Shown: in pieces, positions 55,201 through 63,928 of the stretch
Position numbering within the stretch: the first letter of the stretch is position 1
Layout of the letters: each line of letters opens with the position of its first letter
Assembly: GCF_034048115.1 (NCBI RefSeq)
Contig: NZ_CP139145.1
Coordinates: 620,001-684,000, forward strand
Source: Pseudarthrobacter sp. IC2-21
Lineage (GTDB): Bacteria; Actinomycetota; Actinomycetes; Actinomycetales; Micrococcaceae
Reading direction: 5' to 3'
DNA length: 64,000 bases
The notes under the pieces: model-generated
Told to the model about the DNA's origin: nothing
Databases searched by the model: none
What the model saw: the letters and a program-made list of their open reading frames with translations, nothing else
Position numbers and translations under genes: made by a program

Positions 55201-57336
55201 GGCCGTACAGCGTTCGGTGGCAGGGCCGACGTCGGACGCGGAGAGCTCGCGGACAAACGCGCCCAGGGCGCGGCCCAGGTCCACCGGCCTGCCCAGCGAG
55301 TCGCCCTTCCAAAACGGGAGCTTGCCCGGCTGCCCGAAGGCGGGGGAGACCAGGACGCGGTCGTGGGTGATGTCCTCGATCTTCCAGCTCGTGGCACCGA
55401 GGGCAAAAATGTCACCCACCCGGGACTCGTAGACCATCTCTTCGTCCAGTTCGCCCACCCGGCGCCCGCCCTTGGCCGGCGAGGGAGTGGACGCCTTGCC
55501 GTCACCGGAGGGAGAGACTGAGCCTTCAACCTCGGTGCCGATGATGTAGACGCCGAACAGCCCCCGGTCCGGGATGGTCCCGCCGGAGGTGACGGCCAGA
55601 CGCTGGGCGCCGGGCCGGCCTTCGATGGTGCCCGCGTTGCGGTCCCAGATGATCCGCGGCCGCAGTTCGGCGAATTCATCGGAGGGGTAGCGGCCGGCCA
55701 GGAGATCAAGGGTTGCCTCGAACGCAGAACGGGGGAGGGACGCGAAGGGAGCTGACCGCCGGACCGTGGCGAACCATTCCTCCACGTCAATGCTGCCCAG
55801 GGCGGTGGCGGCCACGGTCTGCTGCGCCAGGATATCCAGGGGGTTTGCGGGGACAAAGAGCCGCTCGATCTTTCCCTCGAGCATCCGCTCCACGGTGATG
55901 GCGGTGTGGACCAGGTCCGCGCGGTGTTTGGGAAAGAGCACACCCTGGGAGATTTCGCCCACCTGGTGGCCGGCCCGGCCCACGCGCTGCAGCCCGCTGG
56001 CCACCGACGGCGGGGACTCCACCTGCACCACCAGGTCCACGGCGCCCATGTCGATGCCCAGCTCCAGGGAGGAAGTGGCCACAACGCAGCGTAGGCGGCC
56101 CGACTTCAGGTCGTCCTCGATGATGGCCCGCTGATCCTTCGAAACTGACCCGTGGTGTGCGCGGGCCAGCAAGGGATCCGCCCCTGCAGTGCTGCCGGCC
56201 TGCGCCATCATGTGGGCCGGCGTGACGGTGGACGCGGGGACAGCCGGCAGGCCGGGCCCGGCCTCACCGGCACCCGCCGAATCCCACCCGCCGCCGGCCG
56301 TCACGAGCTGGCGTTCGGCATAGATCTCGTTGAGCCTGGCAGTAAGCCGCTCCGCAAGGCGGCGGGAATTGGCAAACACGATGGTGGACTGGTTGGCCAG
56401 TACCAGGTCAACGATTTTTTCCTCAACATGCGGCCAGATCGAGGCCTGCGGCTGCAGCCCCGAAGCCGGCCCGGAATCGAAGGCACCGGCCGCGCCCTGA
56501 AGGTCTGACATGTCCTCCACCGGCACGGACACTGTCAGGTCCCAGGTCTTTCGCGACGGCGGCGCTACGATTTCCACCGGCGCGGAGCCGGCCAGGAACT
56601 GGGCCACGAGCTCCCGCGGTTCCACTGTTGCGGACAGGCCAATCCGCTGGGCGGGTTTGGGCAGCAGGGCGTCGAGCCGTTCCAGGGACACCGCCAGGTG
56701 GGCTCCCCGCTTGGTGCCCGCCACGGCGTGAACCTCGTCGACGATGATGGTGTCCACCTCGGTGAGGGTCTCCCTTGCCTTGGACGTAAGCATCAGGAAC
56801 AGCGATTCCGGCGTGGTGATGAGGATGTCCGGCGGGTTGCTGAGTAGCGAGCGGCGGTCAGCGGTGGTGGTGTCGCCGGACCTGACCCCCACGGTGATGA
56901 GCGGGGCAGGCAGCGCAAGCCGCTTGGCCGTCTGGGTGATCCCGATCAGCGGCGCGCGCAGGTTCCGCTCCACGTCCACGCCGAGGGCCTTCAACGGTGA
57001 GATGTACAGGACCCGGGTCTTGCGCTTTGGTGCCCGCTGCCGCTTTCCTTTGCCCTGCACGCCTTCGAGCCCCGGCAGCTCAACGGCGGGAGCGGGAGCC
57101 GAAACGAGCAGCCGGTCCAAGGCCCAGAGGAACGCGGCGAGGGTCTTCCCCGAACCGGTGGGCGCCACCACCAGGGCATGGGAGCCGGACGAGATGGCGT
57201 TCCAGGCTCCGTCCTGGGCAGGCGTTGGCTCAGAAAAAGCGCCTAGGAACCAATCCCGGGTGGGCCTGCTGAACCGGCCCATGGAGGTGCCGGCATAGGC
57301 GTCCGGGGCCGCTGCCGGCGGCTGCTGATCCTGCAT
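52288..57336 (-). CDS. lhr: Large helicase Lhr
   Basis: Superfamily 2 DNA helicase, 1682 residues, among the longest family members. Helicase core: APTGSGKT (about 58-65), TTPESLFLML, DEVHAVAGTKRG, GLSATVEPRELV, then QRVGRAGHQ in the second RecA domain. Lhr-type WH and OB-like domains follow to about residue 860, then about 800 residues of C-terminal domain (DUF-type, with repeats of winged-helix character). It is a 3'-5' translocase linked to mitomycin/DNA-damage response. ATG at 57336 is preferred since PTRDW follows shortly; an earlier GTG or ATG would extend into the FAD gene's leader. Overlap with nei. Confidence 0.93.
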   Translation of the reverse strand: MQDQQPPAAAPDAYAGTSMGRFSRPTRDWFLGAFSEPTPAQDGAWNAISSGSHALVVAPTGSGKTLAAFLWALDRLLVSAPAPAVELPGLEGVQGKGKRQRAPKRKTRVLYISPLKALGVDVERNLRAPLIGITQTAKRLALPAPLITVGVRSGDTTTADRRSLLSNPPDILITTPESLFLMLTSKARETLTEVDTIIVDEVHAVAGTKRGAHLAVSLERLDALLPKPAQRIGLSATVEPRELVAQFLAGSAPVEIVAPPSRKTWDLTVSVPVEDMSDLQGAAGAFDSGPASGLQPQASIWPHVEEKIVDLVLANQSTIVFANSRRLAERLTARLNEIYAERQLVTAGGGWDSAGAGEAGPGLPAVPASTVTPAHMMAQAGSTAGADPLLARAHHGSVSKDQRAIIEDDLKSGRLRCVVATSSLELGIDMGAVDLVVQVESPPSVASGLQRVGRAGHQVGEISQGVLFPKHRADLVHTAITVERMLEGKIERLFVPANPLDILAQQTVAATALGSIDVEEWFATVRRSAPFASLPRSAFEATLDLLAGRYPSDEFAELRPRIIWDRNAGTIEGRPGAQRLAVTSGGTIPDRGLFGVYIIGTEVEGSVSPSGDGKASTPSPAKGGRRVGELDEEMVYESRVGDIFALGATSWKIEDITHDRVLVSPAFGQPGKLPFWKGDSLGRPVDLGRALGAFVRELSASDVGPATERCTASGLDTFAANNLIQYLSEQKLATEVVPSDTTLVVERFHDELGDWRVILHSPFGMPVHAPWALAVGQRLHQRYGLDGSAMAADDGIVLRVPMMEDEPPGAELFLFDPEELEQIVTAEVGGSALFASRFRECAARALLLPRQTPGKRQPLWQQRQRSAQLLDVARKYPTFPIVLETVRECLQDVYDLPALKDIAASVERRELRIVETTTQQPSPFAKSLLFGYVAQFLYEGDSPLAERRAAALALDSTLLNELLGRVELRELLDAKVIDATELELQRLAPDRRARGMEGVADLLRLLGPLSPEEIAARLDPGVGPATSGVAEAAPLVEPAKTQPDAAVVEVPHAGTALAAEHLAVLQRANRAIKVNIGGYERFAAVEDAARLRDAIGVPLPMGVPLAFIEPVADPLGDLVSRYARTHGPFTAMEAAARLGLGVAVVATALKRLAADGRVVEGEFRPHVTPPEPPALESEGQSKPLPQEQHPEHQTAATGSEWCDADVLRKLRRRSLAALRAEVEPVDAAAYGRFLPAWQHVRTPGSGRGQPSLRGLDGIVTAIDQLSGVPIPASAWEPLVLASRVSNYQPAMLDELMAAGEVLWSGAGSLPGNDGWVSMHLADSADLTLNPAIEYQPGDAQQRLLDHLRNNGGGYFFRQLTDVAGGMDAVLSDQDVVGALWDLAWAGRITGDTFAPVRALIAGGHTAHRQVARAPRARAPRLSRLGRSHGTGLLGSAGLGVPGSGGRYGSVGGAAATPPLAAGRWSALPLPELDATIHARATAELLLDRYGVVTRGSVMAEQILGGFGLMYKVLARLEEAGRCRRGYFIEHLGAAQFAVPATVDRLRSYSEDSQLAKPEPVALALAATDPANPYGAALAWPALNEEAGTGHRPGRKAGALVVLVDGALVLYVERGGKTLLAFNDDEAILAAAGAALAGVVTRGAVDKLIMEKVNGHDILDTAVARALAAAGAYSTPKGLRIRA

Positions 57337-57392
57337 TCCTCCATCATGCCTTACCCCACCGACAGGATTGCCGGGGCCGTCCACAGAGGCAA

Positions 57393-58892
57393 TCAACCCT
57401 TCCCCGCCGGCGGAAGATTCCGGGTGGCCGGGCCTTCGAGGAGCTGCCCGTCGCTGCTGAAACGGGAGCCGTGCAGCGGGCAGTCCCAGGACTGTTCGCT
57501 GTCATTCCAGCGCACAATTCCGCCGAGGTGGGTGCAAACGGCAGACAGCCGGCACGTGGTTCCCCCGGCTGTGGAGACTGCCACCGGACGGGCGCCGTCG
57601 CGGTATACCTTCCCGGCGCCGTCGGGCGGTGCCGCTCCTTCAGGGCGCATGCTGTCCGCGGCCAGTTTCCCCCAGTCGGAAGCCAGGGTGGCCGCCACCT
57701 TGGCGTTGAGGGCCACCGCGGAGTAGGCCCCGGCCGGTGAGGTGATGCGGTGATGGATGGTGTCAGCCCAAGGAATTTTGCCGCCCAGGATCTCGGCCGT
57801 GATGCCGAGGGCAACCGCCACCGAATTGGTCATGCCCCACTTGTTATAGCCGGTGCCGAAAAGGATCCTTCCCCGTCCCCGCGGCAGCTTGCCAAAGAAC
57901 GGCATGAGGTTGGTGGCCTGGTAGTCCTGGGCCGACCAGGTGTGGGTGGCCGCGGCGCCGGGGAAATGTGTGCCGCCCCATTCGAGCAGGCCTGAAAGGT
58001 GGGACTTTTCGGACGCCGTCCGCCCCACGGGATGGCCGTGGCCGCCCACCAGCAGCAGACTGCGCCCGGAGGATTCGTAGTCCCGGATCGAGTGCGTCGG
58101 CTCCTCCGCGGAGAGGTACATCCCCGGCGGCGGCGTCAGCCCGGGAGGCAGCTCAAGCGCGGCGGCGTAGGAGCGCAGCGGCTTGAGTTTAGCGAAGTAG
58201 AGTCCCCGGTCCAGTACCGGGATGCCGGTGGCCAGGACAACATGCTCAGCCGTGACGTTGCCCTGCTCCGTCTGTACCGTCACCGGTCCGTGCCCGGTGA
58301 CATCCCGCAGCCGGACCCCGGCAGCCACCAGGCCGCCGTGGGCGCGGACGTCCAGCACCAGGGCCTCCACAACGTCCATCGGATTGATCTGGGCCTGATC
58401 GGTCAGCTTCAGGGCGCCCTGGATGGGGAAGGGAAGGCCGGCGTCGAGCACGTACTCCACGTCCAGGCCCGCAGTTGTTGCGGCGATGAGTTCCTCGCGG
58501 AGCCGCTCGGCCCCTTCCCCGGTGGTGGCGTACGTGTACGCGTCCCGGCGCTGGTAGGGGAGGGCGTTTTCGTCGAGGTAGCGCAGCAGCCACGCCTGCC
58601 CCTCGCGGTTGGCATCAACGTACGCCTGGACCTGCTTTTCCGAATACTGCCGTGCCAGGGAGCCCAGGACGGTTCCCTGCAGGAGGCTGACCTTCGCCGT
58701 GCTGTTCCCTGTTGTCACAGCACCCGGGGACCGGGCTTCCAGGACCAGGACCCGTTGCCCGGACCGGGCAAGCAACAAGGCGGTGGTCAGGCCCGTCAGC
58801 CCGGCGCCGGCCACGACCGTGTCATACCTGGCGCCGGGCTGGAAGGGATCGGAACTGAAGGTCTTGTCGCGGTCCAACCAGAGGGACTTCAT
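57393..58892 (-). CDS. FAD-dependent oxidoreductase with C-terminal Rieske domain
   Basis: 499 residues. N-terminal GxGxxG motif VAGAGLTGLTTALLLARSG (about 27-45) with a glycine-oxidase/DAO-like FAD fold to about residue 380. The last 100 residues are a Rieske [2Fe-2S] domain with CTHLGG and CPLHGSRF (all four ligands present). The FAD part handles an amine or similar reductant and the Rieske part carries electrons. No substrate can be proposed. It stands 56 bases ahead of lhr on the same strand. Confidence 0.88.
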   Translation of the reverse strand: MKSLWLDRDKTFSSDPFQPGARYDTVVAGAGLTGLTTALLLARSGQRVLVLEARSPGAVTTGNSTAKVSLLQGTVLGSLARQYSEKQVQAYVDANREGQAWLLRYLDENALPYQRRDAYTYATTGEGAERLREELIAATTAGLDVEYVLDAGLPFPIQGALKLTDQAQINPMDVVEALVLDVRAHGGLVAAGVRLRDVTGHGPVTVQTEQGNVTAEHVVLATGIPVLDRGLYFAKLKPLRSYAAALELPPGLTPPPGMYLSAEEPTHSIRDYESSGRSLLLVGGHGHPVGRTASEKSHLSGLLEWGGTHFPGAAATHTWSAQDYQATNLMPFFGKLPRGRGRILFGTGYNKWGMTNSVAVALGITAEILGGKIPWADTIHHRITSPAGAYSAVALNAKVAATLASDWGKLAADSMRPEGAAPPDGAGKVYRDGARPVAVSTAGGTTCRLSAVCTHLGGIVRWNDSEQSWDCPLHGSRFSSDGQLLEGPATRNLPPAGKG

Positions 58893-58987
58893 GAAAGCTA
58901 AGTGTACTTATTACCTGCCGTTACGCCCATAGGCCGCACGCAGCCGGACGCAGCCTTACGCCTCTGGAAGGCTCGCCGCTCGGAAGG

Positions 58988-59620
58988 TTACGCCGCCTGG
59001 AACGCTCCGATAGTCAGCAGTTCAATACCTGCATTGCCGCAGGCCTGCGTGGGCTGGGGCAGGAAGAGGGATGCGGTGTCCTCCGGCGGATAGATCCGGT
59101 ACCCGGCCGCGGGCGTCAGGGCACAGTCCGTGTAGTTCTCTGCGTGCGTGTACCGGAGGACGGCCTTGCCGCCCTGGCCGGGAGCCAGCAGAACCTCGGC
59201 AACAGGGGTGGACTCGTCGCGCTTGGCCGGGGCGCCGATGGGTGCGCCGTTGGCATCCGCGGTGAGGGAAACGCCCGGGTAACCCTTCAGGAGGCAGGGT
59301 TCGCTGCCGGTGTTGGTCAGCGTGAGGGTCATGTAGACGCTGCCGGCAGCTCCGCCGCCGGTGGCATCGGTGGCGGCGGACAGGGTGGCTGCCTTGCAGC
59401 GGGAGGGCCCGGTGGGGCCGGTTGTGGCCAACGACGTCGGCGCCTGGGATGCGCTCGGAGCCGCCGAGGTGGGGGCGGGCTTGGCCGACTCGGTGCCGGG
59501 TGCCGTGGTTCCCTGCGACTGCGGCTGCGCCTGGCCAGAACCGCACGCGGTGAGCATCATTGCTGCCGCGGCGACCGCCGTCGTAATTAAGAACCCTTGT
59601 GAAATGCGCTGAGACGTCAT
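58988..59620 (-). CDS. DUF4232-type secreted lipoprotein
   Basis: 210 residues. The signal peptide ends at lipobox MLTACGSG (Cys near 25). A Ser/Pro/Thr-rich linker (about 30-70) precedes a beta-sandwich domain with SRCKAATLSA, VYMTLTLTNTGSEPCLLKGYPGVSL and YTDCALTPAAGYRIYPP, typical of DUF4232. Two pairs of Cys may form disulfides. Exposed on the outer membrane face; function unknown. Start at 59620 because it fits the signal peptide. Confidence 0.82.
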   Translation of the reverse strand: MTSQRISQGFLITTAVAAAAMMLTACGSGQAQPQSQGTTAPGTESAKPAPTSAAPSASQAPTSLATTGPTGPSRCKAATLSAATDATGGGAAGSVYMTLTLTNTGSEPCLLKGYPGVSLTADANGAPIGAPAKRDESTPVAEVLLAPGQGGKAVLRYTHAENYTDCALTPAAGYRIYPPEDTASLFLPQPTQACGNAGIELLTIGAFQAA

Positions 59621-59680
59621 GCCCCAACTTTTATTGTTGCCGTGACCGGAGTCAACGACGCCACGGTCCGGCAGGGCGAT

Positions 59681-59713
59681 TTGATGCCCGGATCGTGATG
59701 ATCCGGGCATCAA
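59681..59713. terminator. Hairpin after ycnI
   Basis: 14-bp perfect stem (59681-59694 and 59700-59713) with a 5-base loop, between the ycnI stop codon and the DUF4232 start. No clear T-run; likely stops minus-strand transcription. Confidence 0.5.
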
Positions 59714-59724
59714 AACACGCAACG

Positions 59725-60477
59725 TTACGAAGCGGACTCAGCCTTGCGCTTCGAGCCGCTGCGCGCCAAAGCCAGGCCACCCAACACGAGGCCACCGAGC
59801 CCGGCGGCCAGCCCTGCCCAGCTGCGGGCGTCAGCATCAGTGCTGGTCACGGCGGCTGCCTGAACAGTGCCGGCCTGAGCAGTGCCGGCGTCAGCAGCGG
59901 AACCGGTGTGGCCCGCGGCATGCGCGTCCGCGGCGCCGCTGATGGTGATGGACGGTGCCGGTGCCTTCAGGGAATGCGGGTCCTGGCCGTCCTTGGCGAT
60001 CTCCGACCAGTCTGTCTGCCCCGTTTCGCAGGTCTGCAGCGTGGGGAAGTAAAGCGTGGTGCCGGCGGCGTCGGGCAGCTTCACGGACAGCACCAGGGCG
60101 TCCCGCAATTCATGGTCCAGCGGTGCTTTGGCTGTGTAGACAATCTGGCTGGTGCGCTTGGTGATGGATGAGCCGTCGGCCAGCTTCGCGGGCTCGGCGA
60201 GCTTCTCGGTGACTTTCTCCACGGTCCAGTTGGGGTTGACCGTGGGCTGGGCGTCATTGAGTTCGGCCGGCAGCGTGATGGCCACCTTGGTGGTGGCGGA
60301 TTCGTCGCAGCCGTGCGGGATGCCGAAGGTCAGCAGGGCGTACGAGTTGGCCGCGGTTTTGTCCGGGGTTACGCCGACGTGTGCGGACGCGCCGCCGGCG
60401 GCGGTCAGGAGCAGGACGGCAGCGCCGGCAACGGCGGCCGCCGGGGTCAGGGTACGGCGCAGGGCGGTGGTGTTCAT
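59725..60477 (-). CDS. ycnI: YcnI-family copper-binding membrane protein (DUF1775)
   Basis: 250 residues. A signal peptide (MNTTALRRTLTPAAAVAG...) ends around ASAHVGV; the His after cleavage is the Cu-binding N-terminal residue known for YcnI. The domain runs to about 165 with FGIPHGCDESATTKVAI, VNPNWTVEKVTEKL and FPTLQTCETGQTDW. An Ala/Thr-rich linker and a C-terminal membrane helix (WAGLAAGLGGLVLGGLALA) anchor it. Start at 60477 with AAAGG 8 bases upstream. An 87-base gap separates it from the membrane-protein gene upstream of it. Confidence 0.9.
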   Translation of the reverse strand: MNTTALRRTLTPAAAVAGAAVLLLTAAGGASAHVGVTPDKTAANSYALLTFGIPHGCDESATTKVAITLPAELNDAQPTVNPNWTVEKVTEKLAEPAKLADGSSITKRTSQIVYTAKAPLDHELRDALVLSVKLPDAAGTTLYFPTLQTCETGQTDWSEIAKDGQDPHSLKAPAPSITISGAADAHAAGHTGSAADAGTAQAGTVQAAAVTSTDADARSWAGLAAGLGGLVLGGLALARSGSKRKAESAS

Positions 60478-60564
60478 GGGTATGCCTTTCGGACGCATGC
60501 CGGTTGAGGCATGCGGAAGTACGGGGAAGGCCCGCCACCCGGGTCAAGTCCGGTGCGGGCAGGA

Positions 60565-61179
60565 TCAGGAAAGCACGACGGCGGAAGGCGGGCCGCGCCG
60601 GCTGTCCTGCCTGAGGTTCCGCCAGGGGCGGTGGGGGAGAACCGCAGGCGTGTGGGGCACCGCCCGCGGGGTGCCGGCGTCGGGCGTTACCGGGCGGGGA
60701 AGCCGGCCGAGGGGTTTGAGCCAGGCGGCGAGGGCCCAGAGTGCGGCCTCACCTTTGGCGAGCAGGAGCGCACACGCGGCGGTGGCCAATACGTGGACCC
60801 CGAGCATCAGGATGCTCGGGGGGCTTGCCAGGGCATGGACATGGGCGGCGGTGTCCAGGAGGGGAATCGCCGCGGCGGAAAAGTGGTGTGCGTCCGGCGG
60901 CGGGGGACCCGCAGCCAGGGGCGTGCTGAACACCGTGAAGACTTCATGCAGGGCGAACTGTCCGGCACCCAGCAGCGCGGTGACGGCGGCTAAATTCAGC
61001 TTCAGGCGGGTGGCCGCGGTGGCCACCAAAACTGAAAGTGCCAGCACCGCCAGCAGGATGCCCGGGCCGGGGAGATCGCCGCCGCCCAGCACGTGGGCCC
61101 CGGCTGCAAGGGTGAGGGTGCCTGTGGCCAGCGACGCGGCACGCAGGAAATGAAAAGGAGCCCGGGCGTGGGTGCGCAC
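60565..61179 (-). CDS. Multi-pass membrane protein, unknown function
   Basis: 204 residues, four hydrophobic segments with His residues at the edges (AGAHVLGGG, HEVFTVF, AAHVHALASPPSILMLGVHVL). Starts at a GTG with GGGAGG 5 bases upstream. C-terminal 45 residues are polar and basic. Placement directly before ycnI on the same strand suggests a copper-related role for both, inferred from the arrangement only. Confidence 0.7.
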   Translation of the reverse strand: MRTHARAPFHFLRAASLATGTLTLAAGAHVLGGGDLPGPGILLAVLALSVLVATAATRLKLNLAAVTALLGAGQFALHEVFTVFSTPLAAGPPPPDAHHFSAAAIPLLDTAAHVHALASPPSILMLGVHVLATAACALLLAKGEAALWALAAWLKPLGRLPRPVTPDAGTPRAVPHTPAVLPHRPWRNLRQDSRRGPPSAVVLS

Positions 61180-61255
61180 TGGATCCTCCCTTGTTTTGGT
61201 GCCGGAGCATCAGCACTGCAGGTCACTGCAATGCCGCACAGCCAACGTTCAGATT

Positions 61256-62623
61256 CTACCGATTTCCGAGTGGACGGCCAGTCCGTGACGGGACGTGCAG
61301 AGGGACCACGTTGGATTGCGCCCCGGCCGCGGCGGCCGGTTCGGGGGCGGAATTCAGGAAACCCAAGGCCAGGTCCACACACTGCACGGCCACCGGCGGA
61401 ACACGATAATCAGCTGCGGCCTCCACCAGCCCCAATTCGGCCAGCAATGACAACCTCTGCCGGGCCGCGAGGGCTGCGTATGCCGCGTAGGCAGCTTCCA
61501 ACTGGCTCTCGACCAGCTGCTGATCCGCAAACCCGGCGTCACCGGGGAAGGGTCCGGCGGGGTCCATCGCAGCCACACGGTCGAGCTGCGCCACGGGCAC
61601 CGGCTCCTCACTGGTGCCGTAGGCGAGGACAGTACTCAGCGTCTCCAATACGGTTTCCCGGTCCCAGGCATCGTCTGCATCGCTGAGGACCCGGACCAGA
61701 AGGACCACGGCGAGCATCCGACGCATATCCAGCCGGTCCTCAAGCTTGGCACTGTTCCAGGCGGCCAACGCCGGACCGGGGACTGCGCGGGTGGAACTGA
61801 GCGTGATCAGGCCGGCCCCCACCACGGCCGTCCAGATCTCACGGAGCACCGGCACATCGAACATGGTGCTCACCTCCAAAGGTGTGGTGCTCACCTCCAA
61901 AGGTGTGTCCGCCCCGCCTCCGGGGACGTCCTGCGGATCTGGTGCCACCGTGCTCCGCGCACCGCGTTTTCCACGGGCCTCAACCTTCACCGCGGCAGCG
62001 GCCGGCTCGATGTCCTTGAGCCGCAGCGCCCCTGTTGCCGTGACTTCCTTGCCCGTCCCCAGCCACTCCAGCAGCGCGGACGCCCGCTGGATGAGTGGCA
62101 TGGTTGCGAACGCGGCGTCCTGCTCCTCGTTGCTGAGCCGGGGCACCAGGATGTCCGGAAGGTCCGGGCCCGACGCGCCGAGGCCGCTCTCCAGCAGGAG
62201 ATGCAAGTCCTCATACGCCTCTTCACTGCCGCTCCAGCGGCCAGTCTCCTTGAGGAAATGGGCGAAAGAGTGCAGGGCGAAGTAGAAGTCCACCAGGGCG
62301 TCCTCGGCTTCCGCCGGGTCCAGGGACATCATGACTGATCCGACGGCGGGCTCAACGCTGTCGGCGGGAAGTTCCGTGGCGGAGCTCGAATCGCTGATGG
62401 CGTGCTGCGCCGTGAGGAAGAGTTTGACCAGTTCAAGGCATTCGAAGGCATCAGCCGGATCGGGGGACTCAGTCCCGTGCCACTGAATGAACTCAACAGC
62501 CATCGAATCAACGGACCGATGGTTCAGGACCAGCTGCAGGGGCATCTTGGGGGCTTGGGGTACTGCCTTGAGGTGCCGCTGGTTCTTGCTTTTGGTCTTG
62601 GACCTGCTGGTTTTCTTCGCCAA
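61256..62623 (-). CDS. Hypothetical protein, 455 residues
   Basis: Starts at a TTG with GGAGG 8 bases before it; the N-terminus is very basic (MAKKTSRSKTKSKNQRHLKA when read from TTG). The rest is helical and acidic, with repeated patterns such as LDPAEAEDALVDFYFALHSFAHFLKETGRW and DAWDRETVLETLSTVLAYG. A 7-residue tandem duplication (TPLEVST twice) falls near residue 240 and is coded by a 21-bp perfect repeat. No family recognised. Cytosolic. Confidence 0.7.
   Translation of the reverse strand: MAKKTSRSKTKSKNQRHLKAVPQAPKMPLQLVLNHRSVDSMAVEFIQWHGTESPDPADAFECLELVKLFLTAQHAISDSSSATELPADSVEPAVGSVMMSLDPAEAEDALVDFYFALHSFAHFLKETGRWSGSEEAYEDLHLLLESGLGASGPDLPDILVPRLSNEEQDAAFATMPLIQRASALLEWLGTGKEVTATGALRLKDIEPAAAAVKVEARGKRGARSTVAPDPQDVPGGGADTPLEVSTTPLEVSTMFDVPVLREIWTAVVGAGLITLSSTRAVPGPALAAWNSAKLEDRLDMRRMLAVVLLVRVLSDADDAWDRETVLETLSTVLAYGTSEEPVPVAQLDRVAAMDPAGPFPGDAGFADQQLVESQLEAAYAAYAALAARQRLSLLAELGLVEAAADYRVPPVAVQCVDLALGFLNSAPEPAAAAGAQSNVVPLHVPSRTGRPLGNR
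61865..61906 (-). repeat. 21-bp perfect tandem duplication within the unknown gene
   Basis: GGTGCTCACCTCCAAAGGTGT-type unit at 61865-61885 and again at 61886-61906. It duplicates seven codons in frame. Confidence 0.85.
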
Positions 62624-62693
62624 GGATTTGCCTCCGGTCGCGGGGGAGGGTCCCCCCTTGGTGGTTCGCGGGCCCTCCGCGCGTATATCGAGC

Positions 62694-63773
62694 TTACAAA
62701 ACAGGGCTGCCGGCAAGAAGTTCGGCCAGGACGTCCGCGGCGGAGTCGTGGCGGATCAGCGGCGCGCCCTGGCCGGCCCACAGCGACATCAACTCGGTGT
62801 TTCCCTGAGCCGCCGCTTGGGGCCGGAACCTGCCGGTGAGCCAGTTCTGGACGGGAAAGGGGGCGGTCTCCGTGGCCTCGGAGAGTTCGCGGATGATGCG
62901 GTTAGGGATTCCGCGGGCCAGCCGTCCGCTGAGGACCCGTGTCAGCACAGTTTCGCCGGCGGCCGGGCTGTGCAGGATCTCGCGGTACGCCGGCACCGCA
63001 GCGGACTCACGGGTGGCCAGGAATGCCGAGCCCACCTGCACCCCGTCGGCACCGAGGGCCCGGGCGGCTGAGTAGCCACGGCGGTCCACAATGCCGCCGG
63101 CCGCGATTACCGGAATCTTGATGGCGTCCGCAACCTGCGGGACCAGGGCGAACGTGCCGATCAGCGACTCCTCCGCCGGTCTGAGGAACGAGACCCGGTG
63201 GCCGCCGGATTCCATTCCGCTGGCCACGACGGCATCCACACCGCCTGCCTCCAGCGCTACGGCTTCGGCCACGGTGGTGGCAGTGCCCATCAGGAGGATT
63301 CCCCGCCTGTGGGCTTCCTCCACAAGGTCTGGTGCGGGCACCCCAAAGACAAAACTGACGACGGCGGGAGCTGCCTCCAGGGTGGCGGCCACCTGCTCGT
63401 CGTAATCAGGCATGTAGCGGTCCGGCATGTCCGGAAGGGGCAGCCCAACTTCTTCGAAGTAGGGCCTCAGGGCTTCAACGTAGTTGCTGAAGTCCTGTGG
63501 AGGGAGCGAGGCCGCTTCGTCTCCGGTGGGGATCCAAATGTTGAGTGCAAAGGGTTTCGCTGTCGTCTCCCGCAGCCGCGCCGCGGTGTCACGGATGGCG
63601 TCGGCAGTGAAGCCGTACAGGCCGTAGGAACCCAGCCCGCCGCCGTCGCTCACTGCTGCAGTCAGTTCCACGGAGGACACTCCGCCGAAGGGTCCCAGAA
63701 CCACCGGAACTTCGATGCCAAACAGTTCGGTGAGGCGGTTCCGGTGAGTGGGGGTGCGGTGCTCCGGCGTCAT
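62694..63773 (-). CDS. Nitronate monooxygenase
   Basis: FMN enzyme of the NMO/2-nitropropane dioxygenase class, 359 residues. Typical features: IEVPVVLGPFGGVSSVELTAAVSDGGGLGS at the N-terminus, VASGMESGGHR (about 190-200) with the catalytic His, IAAGGIVDRRGYSAARALGADGVQVGSAFLAT (FMN phosphate site). It oxidises toxic nitronates such as 3-nitropropionate. The gene starts at 63773; no partner nearby, and the next gene begins divergently at 63929. Confidence 0.9.
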   Translation of the reverse strand: MTPEHRTPTHRNRLTELFGIEVPVVLGPFGGVSSVELTAAVSDGGGLGSYGLYGFTADAIRDTAARLRETTAKPFALNIWIPTGDEAASLPPQDFSNYVEALRPYFEEVGLPLPDMPDRYMPDYDEQVAATLEAAPAVVSFVFGVPAPDLVEEAHRRGILLMGTATTVAEAVALEAGGVDAVVASGMESGGHRVSFLRPAEESLIGTFALVPQVADAIKIPVIAAGGIVDRRGYSAARALGADGVQVGSAFLATRESAAVPAYREILHSPAAGETVLTRVLSGRLARGIPNRIIRELSEATETAPFPVQNWLTGRFRPQAAAQGNTELMSLWAGQGAPLIRHDSAADVLAELLAGSPVL

Positions 63774-63928
63774 GTCTGCTCCTGGAAGGTCGCTGGCGGC
63801 TTCTCGGCTCCAGTCTCGCAGCCGTACGCCCGGCTCCCAAGCCCCTCCCGCCTGTGGACGGCTATGTACCCTGTCCGAGGGGCGGGCTACACTGCTCGCG
63901 TAAGTCGCCGACGATCTCAGGAGACACC

